Below, piece after piece: positions 1 to 4,942 of a DNA stretch of 5,315 bases. The translations under genes and the position numbers were made by a program. The stretch is from the NCBI GenBank assembly GCA_964518335.1, contig CAZFDT010000142.1, positions 1 to 5,315 on the forward strand. Reading direction: 5' to 3'. Numbering within the stretch: the stretch's first letter is position 1; each line of letters begins with the position of its first letter. The notes below the pieces were generated by a model, which was given only the letters and a program-made list of their open reading frames with translations, was not told where the DNA came from and did not search any database. The stretch is from CAZFDT01 sp964518335. Lineage in GTDB: Bacteria; Planctomycetota; Phycisphaerae; Phycisphaerales; Phycisphaeraceae.

Positions 1-290
1 CGGAACGGCAGACCGCGCTGAATCTCGATGCAGGGGATCACGCCGTCGCCCAGCGCCTCCAGCTGAGCGAACAGGTCACGGACCTGGGCCTTGAGCGCGA
101 AGTCAGTCTTGTCCGACTCCGATCGTGGCCCGTTCTCACCGCTGAACTTGATTTCGCGCACGATGCGTGGCGGCGGGGCCATCACCGGCTCGCCACGTCG
201 CACCGACAGTCCTTCGATGCGGCCGTAGTTGATCCGCTGCATCAGTTCGAGCAGCCGTTGGCGTGGGGGTGATAGGTTGTGCTTGTGCAT
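1..290 (-). CDS. Conserved-looking hypothetical protein, N-terminal part (runs off left edge)
   Basis: An open frame runs on the minus strand from an ATG at 290-288 to the left edge with no stop, giving 96 complete residues, so the 3' part is missing. It begins MHKHNLSPPRQRLLELMQ. The start is supported by a Shine-Dalgarno GGAG (298-301 on the plus strand as CTCC) with a 7-nt spacer. An alternative ATG at 297 is in another frame. Visible parts are an amphipathic N-terminal helix (residues 6-20), a short G-R-I-E-G-L turn, a Pro run at 39-41 followed by basic I-V-R-E-I-K-F, and a second amphipathic helix (about 62-80) before G-D-G-V-I-P-C-I-E-I. There is no signal peptide, membrane segment or catalytic motif. 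The pattern resembles short conserved proteins I associate with planctomycete genomes, but I cannot name a function. Reality as a gene is fairly sure; function is unknown. Confidence 0.72.
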   Translation of the reverse strand, partial: MHKHNLSPPRQRLLELMQRINYGRIEGLSVRRGEPVMAPPPRIVREIKFSGENGPRSESDKTDFALKAQVRDLFAQLEALGDGVIPCIEIQRGLPF

Positions 291-321
291 GGGGCATCTC
301 CGCGGTGGGCGATCGGGCAGC

Positions 322-331
322 CGCACGTGCG
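322..331. promoter_or_regulatory. Perfect palindrome CGCACGTGCG in the leader of the left-edge gene
   Basis: This 10-bp perfect palindrome is two head-to-head GTGCG half-sites, 31 bp upstream of the start codon of the minus-strand gene beginning at 290. The same pentamer GTGCG is the repeated unit in the control region of the XRE-S24 repressor (1478-1541). Binding by that repressor is an inference. In GC-rich DNA a single such palindrome could also be chance. Confidence 0.35.
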
Positions 332-397
332 ACCGCATCAACGGGGCGGAGTATGCAGGTGGTTTGTGGGGCGCAACCAAAGCGCAACGAAATCCTC

Positions 398-407
398 GTG
401 ACGTCAC
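398..407. promoter_or_regulatory. Perfect palindrome GTGACGTCAC
   Basis: This is a 10-bp perfect palindrome inside the GCGCAA repeat cluster. Flanking CTC (395-397) and GAG (409-411) extend the pairing if C408 is bulged. It is a plausible dimer binding site in the region that should hold the promoter of the left-edge gene. It is not a terminator, because no T run follows on either strand. Confidence 0.3.
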
Positions 408-422
408 CGAGCGCAACCATGC

Positions 423-445
423 CCAAAGCCCGCGGCGCGGCTTGG
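423..445. other. Imperfect GC-rich hairpin between GCGCAA repeats
   Basis: CCAAAGCC (423-430) can pair with GGCTTGG (439-445) with one bulged A, giving a 7-bp stem around an 8-nt GC-rich loop. It lies 56 bp past the stop of the minus-strand gene ending at 501. It could weakly stop or slow transcription leaving that gene, but neither strand has a U-tract after it, so I do not call it an intrinsic terminator. No convincing terminator was seen elsewhere in 291-500. Confidence 0.2.
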
Positions 446-500
446 CGCAATCGAAGAATTCCCCGAGCGCAACTTGATGGGAAGGGCGAGTGGAGGGAGG

Positions 501-1418
501 CTACGAGTTGCGCGACGTGATCTCACCGATGATCGCGTTGCGAACCTGGGTCTGCTCTTGCGTACCCAGCGAGAAGTGTCTGGCAACCCACTTCAGAAAT
601 GTCGGCACCTGCACGCGCGACGCCTGTCCAGGCTTGCCGTTGGTGGTCAGCTTGCCCATCCGGCAGGCACGCGACAGCACGCCCTTGTTCAGCATGCCCT
701 GACCCAAGACCTGGTTCACCGCGTTCACCAGGTCTGTCTGGCGAGCCCAGGTGAAGGGCTCGAGCGGCGTGGACGCGATCGGTTCGCAGATCTCCTGCAC
801 AGGCGCTGAAGCAGGCCGTGGTTTGGCCGGCATGGTGCCGTGCGGGCCAGTCACGGGGCGGTCGACATCAGGGCGAGACGCCGATCGTGCCTTGAGCAGA
901 CCATACGGCGTCGCCCTCACCGCGACACGCCAACCCGAGCCGCTGGGCATACCAGGTCGCCACGCGTCGTAATCTTGATGGTCGAGGAAGCCAAGCTGCA
1001 CACACCGCGACGTCGCCTCATCGATTTCCACCGCGACTGACTCGGGTGACCGATCGCTCTGCACCAAGCCCATGATCTGCTTGGCAATCCTTGCGAGGGT
1101 GTCCCGCTTCACCCAGTGGCATGAATGCACCTGCGGACCACTGTAACCAAATGGCAGGTGAATTGGGTTGAATCGCCGCACCTGGCCCAGCCCGTGCGCG
1201 AGTTGGGTGATCCCAAGCTCGACGTGGTGGCGGACATATCGAGCGTCAGAGGCCAACAGGATCGGCACCGCCCGCAGGTCGTCCAGGCTGTCGGGCATCT
1301 CGTCGAAGTCGTCATCTCGGACCTCGCAGATCTGCAGCAAAACCTCGTCGGGAAGTCCCGCGTCGTCAGCTGCGGAGCTCGAACCACCCGTCGCCACGCT
1401 TACCATCTCGACACCCAT
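501..1418 (-). CDS. Hypothetical protein with winged-helix-like middle and HTH-like C-terminus
   Basis: This is an intact 305-residue frame starting at ATG 1418, supported by GAGGG (1426-1430 on plus as CCCTC) with a 7-nt spacer, and ending in TAG at 503-501. I do not recognise a named family. Residues 1-50 are acidic and low in structure. Residues about 55-90 form a helical block with R-Y-V-R-H-H-V-E. Residues 103-178 look like a winged helix: two helices, then G-W-R-V-A-V-R-A-T-P-Y-G-L-L as a wing-like strand pair. A Pro/Ala-rich linker spans about 178-222. Residues 225-281 resemble an excisionase/MerR-type helix-turn-helix, with N-K-G-V-L-S-R-A-C-R-M-G-K-L followed by V-P-T-F-L-K-W-V. There is no signal peptide or membrane segment, so it should be cytoplasmic. 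It is divergent from the XRE-S24 repressor and shares its control region, which suggests a regulator or a phage/plasmid-derived accessory protein. Domain calls are by eye and unconfirmed. Confidence 0.75.
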   Translation of the reverse strand: MGVEMVSVATGGSSSAADDAGLPDEVLLQICEVRDDDFDEMPDSLDDLRAVPILLASDARYVRHHVELGITQLAHGLGQVRRFNPIHLPFGYSGPQVHSCHWVKRDTLARIAKQIMGLVQSDRSPESVAVEIDEATSRCVQLGFLDHQDYDAWRPGMPSGSGWRVAVRATPYGLLKARSASRPDVDRPVTGPHGTMPAKPRPASAPVQEICEPIASTPLEPFTWARQTDLVNAVNQVLGQGMLNKGVLSRACRMGKLTTNGKPGQASRVQVPTFLKWVARHFSLGTQEQTQVRNAIIGEITSRNS

Positions 1419-1444
1419 CGGAATACCCTCTCGACTGCAGCCAC

Positions 1445-1473
1445 TTGACGTTAGCGGTCTGATAGGGTGTAAT
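1445..1473 (+). promoter_or_regulatory. Sigma-70-type promoter of the XRE-S24 repressor gene
   Basis: The -35 box TTGACG (1445-1450, 5 of 6 consensus bases) and -10 box TGTAAT (1468-1473, 5 of 6) are separated by an ideal 17-bp spacer. Transcription should begin near 1480, giving a leader of about 70 nt before the start codon at 1551. The -10 box overlaps both a palindrome (1467-1482) and the -10 box of the divergent promoter, so the two directions probably compete or are co-repressed. Confidence 0.65.
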
Positions 1474-1482
1474 ATATCGCAC
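1467..1482. promoter_or_regulatory. Operator-like imperfect palindrome across the divergent -10 boxes
   Basis: This 16-bp sequence has GTG and CAC ends around an ATATAT core and matches its own reverse complement at 12 of 16 positions. It covers the -10 boxes of both divergent promoters, so a bound dimer would block both. Its right arm reads GTGCG on the minus strand, the same half-site that is repeated directly downstream. Binding by the repressor encoded at 1551 is an inference from position, typical of autoregulated CI/LexA-like proteins. Confidence 0.45.
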
Positions 1483-1498
1483 TCAGCCAGCGGTGCAA
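1471..1498 (-). promoter_or_regulatory. Candidate divergent promoter of the 305-residue protein gene
   Basis: On the minus strand a -10-like TATATT (1476-1471, 5 of 6 consensus bases) follows a weak -35-like TTGCAC (1498-1493, 3 of 6) after 16 bp. Transcription would start near 1464, about 45 nt ahead of the ATG at 1418. The weak -35 suggests low basal activity or a need for activation. The box shares bases 1471-1473 with the opposing -10 element. Confidence 0.4.
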
Positions 1499-1504
1499 CC
1501 CTGG

Positions 1505-1541
1505 TGTGCGTAAATTGTGCGTAACTGTGCCTTCTTGTGCG
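1505..1541 (+). repeat. Four helically phased TGTGC direct repeats before the repressor gene
   Basis: TGTGC begins at 1505, 1516, 1526 and 1536, so the steps are 11, 10 and 10 bp, one DNA helical turn each. The first two copies are the longer TGTGCGTAA; the last runs directly into the GGAG ribosome binding site. All copies therefore lie on one face of the DNA, as expected for cooperative protein binding. They sit downstream of the predicted transcription start, so they could act as a roadblock operator. Alternatively they may act in the mRNA leader. Confidence 0.6.
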
Positions 1542-1550
1542 GAGATACCC

Positions 1551-2198
1551 ATGTCAGCGATCGGTCAGACCATCAAGCGGCTTCGAGAGGAGCACGGATG
1601 GACGCAAGCGGAATTAGCCGAACGGGTCGGACTCGATCGCACGAATATTGCCAGGCGTGAAACCGGCCAGACCCGGGTGAAGCCCAACGAACGGGTGCTG
1701 TTCTCACAGGCGTTTGGTCTGAATCTCGCCGAGTTCGACGAGCAGTGGCGACAGTGGTCCGTGCCTCGCACCCGCGGGGGCGAGGGCATCCCGCTCATCA
1801 ACCGGGCGCCCGCGGGCCAGATCATCGATTACGAGGAGTATGGCGTCGACTCTGGCCAGGGCTACGAGTACATCGATTTCGGGTCTGTCGACGATCGCAT
1901 GGCGTTCGCAGTGGTCGTCGTCGGCGACTCCATGCATCCGGTGCTCAACGAGGGCGATCAACTCGTGCTGTCACCCGTGGACCCGTACAAGGCGGATCCA
2001 CGGCTGACCGATGGGCGGATTGTTTTCGTGCGCTTTACGAACGAGCATGGTGGCGGCTGCACACTCGCACGGTTCTTCAATGACGGATCAGGGCGGATTC
2101 GGCTACAGAAGGACAACCCAAAGTATGCGCCCGTCAACTGCGACCGCGAGACGATCCAGGGATTGGCGATTGCGGTGGAGCGGCGGGTTAGGTTGTGA
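1551..2198 (+). CDS. XRE-family HTH regulator with S24 (LexA/CI-like) C-terminal domain
   Basis: This 215-residue cytoplasmic DNA-binding repressor starts at ATG 1551, chosen over an in-frame upstream ATG at 1506 because GGAG (1541-1544) lies 6 nt ahead and residues 1-10 begin the usual XRE helix. Residues 4-60 are a Cro/C1-type helix-turn-helix (W-T-Q-A-E-L-A-E-R-V-G-L with R-T-N-I-A-R-R-E). The C-terminal part is S24-like. The expected Ala-Gly cleavage site is A88-G89, and the nucleophile is S127 in V-G-D-S-M-H-P. The general base lysine, normally in a T-V-K-R-L stretch, appears as T-L-A-R-F with A173 (GCA at 2067-2069). A distal N-P-K-Y-A-P-V follows as in the family. Self-cleavage may therefore be lost or altered. 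In this family DNA damage (RecA) usually triggers cleavage and derepression. Here it probably autoregulates and represses the divergent gene. It converges on res with a 42-bp gap. Confidence 0.9.
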   Translation: MSAIGQTIKRLREEHGWTQAELAERVGLDRTNIARRETGQTRVKPNERVLFSQAFGLNLAEFDEQWRQWSVPRTRGGEGIPLINRAPAGQIIDYEEYGVDSGQGYEYIDFGSVDDRMAFAVVVVGDSMHPVLNEGDQLVLSPVDPYKADPRLTDGRIVFVRFTNEHGGGCTLARFFNDGSGRIRLQKDNPKYAPVNCDRETIQGLAIAVERRVRL

Positions 2199-2240
2199 TC
2201 ACCTCGCTGATCGCGTGTTGGCGATTCGTTCGTTCATCAG
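2199..2240. terminator. Weak hairpin in the 42-bp convergent gap (possible bidirectional terminator)
   Basis: Between the stops of the repressor (2198) and res (2241), ATCGC (2210-2214) can pair with GCGAT (2221-2225) around a 6-nt loop, with a possible extra G-T pair. On the plus strand a T-rich stretch with interruptions follows (TTCGTTCGTTC). A separate palindrome GTGATCAC (2195-2202) overlaps the repressor stop codon. Two convergent genes need termination here, but the stem is short and there is no clean U-tract, so this is only the best candidate. Confidence 0.25.
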
Positions 2241-4940
2241 TCAGATTTTCGCATGCACCTCGCATCGAGCCGCCAACCCGGCAAGGGTCATCTGGTCTTG
2301 TATCTGGTCGTGGGGGATCAACAGGTATCGCCACGGCTTGCCGCCATTCTCGTTGGCGTGAGCCGTTGCATGCTTGCACCAGGTCGCTGCCGCATCCGCC
2401 TTGGCAAGGACAACCTCGTCCGTCATCTCGTTTGCCCGCTTGGGTTCGCAGAGAAACTTCTCGGTCTTCGTCTCGACCACAAAGTCCGGTTCGTAAGACT
2501 CCTCGTGGCTGTAGTGAATCTGGAAGTCGCCCTTGGCGGGCTTGAACCACTTGAGAACATCCCCGTCGTTCTCCAGTACAACGGCAAACCGGCGCTCCGG
2601 GTCGGAATCGAACTTCTGGATCGGGTAGAGACACCTGCGGAAGCCGCCGAAGACCATCGTGCCGATTCGGTTACGCTGGCCCTCCGGAATTACCGTGCGG
2701 AAGTCCCGCACATTCTCATCGGCTGCGGCCGAGTAGTTGTTGGCCCGCAGTGTGTGGAAGCCCCTGGTCACGTGGGCCTCGTAGGCGCTGGCCGACTCCT
2801 TGAAGTGTTGCTGCATCTGCGAATGGATCAGGTTCACCAAGGTCTGCTGGTGGTACTGCAGGACATTGATCACGTCGTCCTCTTCCGCCAGGTACGTCCG
2901 CAACCTTGCCACAACCTGCCCGGCCAGCTTGTAGAGAAGCCCGGCATGTTCGTCGTAGCTGATGTCGTCAAAGTCGATCAGGCCGCGCACCAGATAATCC
3001 TCGGGGCGTTTCTCTTTGACGATGCCCGATCCGTCCTGCAGCCGATACCGCTGGTTCTCGTGCAGGTGTTGGATCAGAATGTCCTGGGCGACCGGCTGGA
3101 GGTTGATGTTCCGCACGTCAAGGTCGAAGTCCTCGTACCGGCACGTCACTTCACCCTTGGGCACAACCACGATCTTCGGCACATCGATGGACAACTCGCG
3201 GTAGAGGTCCGTTGTCTTCTGCACAACCTCGGCGACGTTCACCGCTTCAACGATGCCTTCAAGCACGCCCTGGGCTGGCCGAACGATCTCTTGGACTTTC
3301 TGCACGATTTCCCGCTGGACCTCGGCGTCCTGGAGTTGGTCGCTTCCCTTCAGCCGTTCGTACTGCTTGATGACCTGGTACGTCGCCTTGGCGACCTCCT
3401 GCTCCTCCGGCTTCTCGAAGAGCTTCCTCTGCTCCACGGCGGGCTGCCCACCCACGGCAGGGCGCGCCGGGACGACACCGCCGGAGATCGCTTGCTCGAA
3501 CGCGCTCTTGACCTCGACTGCCTTGCGCCCCGCCTCGGGGATGTCGCGCCCAATCACCACGCCCGCCCGGATAATCGAATTCGGGTCATTGGCGTGGTCC
3601 ACGATCTCCTGGAACTTGTCGTGCGACACGATGGTCAAGCGATCCACCGCCGGAACCCCAACGCGTTTGCCGTAGGGCAGACGCAGGCCACGACCGATGG
3701 CCTGTTCCACGAGCGTCCGCGAGTTCGCCGCCCGCAGGGGGACAATCGTGTAGAGGTTTGTCACGTCCCAGCCCTCTTTGAGCATGTTGACGTGAATGAC
3801 GATCTCGACTGGGTTGTCCGGATGCTCGACGGTCAACAACTGCTGGACGTTCTCATCCTTCTCCTCGCCCCGGATGTTCGAGTGGACCTGGATGACCTTG
3901 CCCTTGTATCGGCCCTCAAAGAACGCATCGCCCTCGATGACCTGCTGGAGGGCATTGGCGTGGGTGGTGTCCGTCGCCACGACCAACATGAACGGTTTGA
4001 CGATCGGCTTGTCGTTGTTGCGGGCGTAAACCTCCAGCTCGACCTTGGTGTTCTCGTGAATCCGAACGCCGTCCTCGAGCTTGACCTTCTCCAATCCCTC
4101 GGCCGAGTAGGCGTTGGGGTCGAAGTTCTCTCGCGTCGCCACGGCCGGTTCCTTGACGAACCCGTCCGTCATGGCCGACGCCAGGGGGTAGCTGTAGATC
4201 ACGTTCTTGAACGGGACGGCCCGTCCACCGGTCTCCACCTGTGGCGTGGCGGTCAGTTCCAGCCCCAGGATCGGCTTGAGTTCGTTGATCGCCCGCACAC
4301 CCGCCGTCGCCCGGTAGCGATGGCTCTCGTCCATCAGCATCACCAAGTCGTCCAGGCCTGCCAGGTAATCGAAGTAACTCTGGCCGATGTACTCGCTCAG
4401 CCGCTTGATGCGGGGCGCACTGCCGCCGCGAACCTCGCTGTTGATCTTCGAGATATTGAAGATGTTGACGTGGACGCCGTCATCGAACAGCCGCCCGCCG
4501 CGCACACCAGCCCCGGATTCGTAGTTGTCGCCGGTGATGACCACGGGCGGGGTTGTCGTGAACTCGCCGATGCCCTTGAAGACGTACTTCGGTGTGTTGG
4601 GCGTGAAGTCGGCGATCAGTTTGTTGTAGATCGTCAGGTTCGGCGCGAGCACGAAGAAGTTCCGAATGCCCTCGGCCTGGTGCAGGTAGGCGATGAACGC
4701 GCCCATGAGCCGCGTCTTGCCCACGCCCGTGGCCAGGGCGAAGCATAGCGACGGGAACTCCCGCTCGAAGTCCTCGACCGTCGGGAACTCGCTCTTGATC
4801 GCCGCCAACGCTACAGTCGGGTCGGCATCCTTGGACAATTCAATGATCTCGCAGACGCGGGCCAGGATTACGACGGATTCCCGCTGGGGAGGCCGCAGGC
4901 TCAGTCGGTTGCTGATTGCATTGATGTGTTGGATTGCCAT
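2241..4940 (-). CDS. Type III-like restriction endonuclease subunit R (SF2 helicase plus PD-(D/E)xK nuclease)
   Basis: This 899-residue protein is the ATP-dependent translocase and nuclease of a restriction system, working with the methyltransferase encoded just upstream. ATG 4940 is preferred because GGGAGG (4950-4955 on plus) is 9 nt away; a GTG at 4946 would have only a 3-nt spacer. Motifs (numbering from 4940): Walker A A-T-G-V-G-K-T at 70-76, motif II D-E-S-H at 204-207, motif III T-A-T-P at 230-233, motif V N-M-L-K-E-G-W-D at 385-392, motif VI Q-A-I-G-R-G-L-R at 413-420. A Pro-rich linker (about 488-505) and charged helical region follow. The C-terminus holds a PD-(D/E)xK site, P818-D819 with E832-P-K834, after a V-L-K-W-F strand. 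Length and order fit family members of roughly 850-1000 residues. All key residues are present, so it should be active. Motif II is DESH rather than DEAH. It is more like mod-res systems with a DEAH-type helicase than classic EcoP15I. The symbol res is plausible but left out. Confidence 0.9.
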   Translation of the reverse strand: MAIQHINAISNRLSLRPPQRESVVILARVCEIIELSKDADPTVALAAIKSEFPTVEDFEREFPSLCFALATGVGKTRLMGAFIAYLHQAEGIRNFFVLAPNLTIYNKLIADFTPNTPKYVFKGIGEFTTTPPVVITGDNYESGAGVRGGRLFDDGVHVNIFNISKINSEVRGGSAPRIKRLSEYIGQSYFDYLAGLDDLVMLMDESHRYRATAGVRAINELKPILGLELTATPQVETGGRAVPFKNVIYSYPLASAMTDGFVKEPAVATRENFDPNAYSAEGLEKVKLEDGVRIHENTKVELEVYARNNDKPIVKPFMLVVATDTTHANALQQVIEGDAFFEGRYKGKVIQVHSNIRGEEKDENVQQLLTVEHPDNPVEIVIHVNMLKEGWDVTNLYTIVPLRAANSRTLVEQAIGRGLRLPYGKRVGVPAVDRLTIVSHDKFQEIVDHANDPNSIIRAGVVIGRDIPEAGRKAVEVKSAFEQAISGGVVPARPAVGGQPAVEQRKLFEKPEEQEVAKATYQVIKQYERLKGSDQLQDAEVQREIVQKVQEIVRPAQGVLEGIVEAVNVAEVVQKTTDLYRELSIDVPKIVVVPKGEVTCRYEDFDLDVRNINLQPVAQDILIQHLHENQRYRLQDGSGIVKEKRPEDYLVRGLIDFDDISYDEHAGLLYKLAGQVVARLRTYLAEEDDVINVLQYHQQTLVNLIHSQMQQHFKESASAYEAHVTRGFHTLRANNYSAAADENVRDFRTVIPEGQRNRIGTMVFGGFRRCLYPIQKFDSDPERRFAVVLENDGDVLKWFKPAKGDFQIHYSHEESYEPDFVVETKTEKFLCEPKRANEMTDEVVLAKADAAATWCKHATAHANENGGKPWRYLLIPHDQIQDQMTLAGLAARCEVHAKI

Positions 4941-4942
4941 GT

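Larger units (their letters stand above)
371..472. repeat. Five direct repeats of GCGCAA in an intergenic region
   Basis: GCGCAA occurs at 371, 382, 411, 445 and 467, always in the same orientation (TTGCGC on the minus strand). Steps are 11, 29, 34 and 22 bp, roughly whole helical turns, and a degenerate copy (GCCCAA) sits at 421. Two copies belong to a longer exact repeat, CCGAGCGCAAC, at 407-417 and 463-473. This hexamer would be expected far less than once per 100 bp at this base composition. The array lies upstream of the minus-strand gene starting at 290 and downstream of the one ending at 501. It could be an operator or activator array, a plasmid- or phage-like iteron set, or a degenerate short tandem repeat. 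No protein partner can be named. Confidence 0.6.

Noticed and set aside
136..450. A 104-codon minus-strand frame overlapping the left-edge gene
   Set aside because: Its Arg/Ala/Thr-rich translation is typical of an off-frame reading. The overlapping frame from 290 has a good ribosome binding site and a protein-like composition.
371..472. CRISPR array or DnaA-box origin as the explanation of the GCGCAA repeats
   Set aside because: The units are only 6 to 11 bp and the intervals irregular, unlike CRISPR. They do not match the DnaA box TTATCCACA, and there is no AT-rich unwinding region.
229..520. Two plus-strand frames (229-477 and 263-520) covering the repeat-rich intergenic region
   Set aside because: They overlap the left-edge gene, have no ribosome binding site I can see, and give Arg/Ser/Gly-rich translations. 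The region is better explained as control DNA with repeats.
1168..1524. A 118-codon plus-strand frame antisense to the 305-residue gene, crossing the divergent promoter
   Set aside because: It is Ser/Arg-rich with no domain and would read through both promoters. It is a shadow frame.
1506..1550. Upstream in-frame start that would add 15 residues to the XRE-S24 repressor
   Set aside because: It lies within the TGTGC repeats, has no Shine-Dalgarno, and adds residues before the usual start of the helix-turn-helix domain. ATG 1551 has GGAG at a proper distance.
2253..4748. An 831-codon open frame on the plus strand opposite the restriction subunit gene
   Set aside because: The minus strand carries all helicase and nuclease motifs in order, so this frame is an antisense shadow of GC-rich coding DNA. 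Its translation is full of Asp, Leu, Val and Arg without a recognisable domain.
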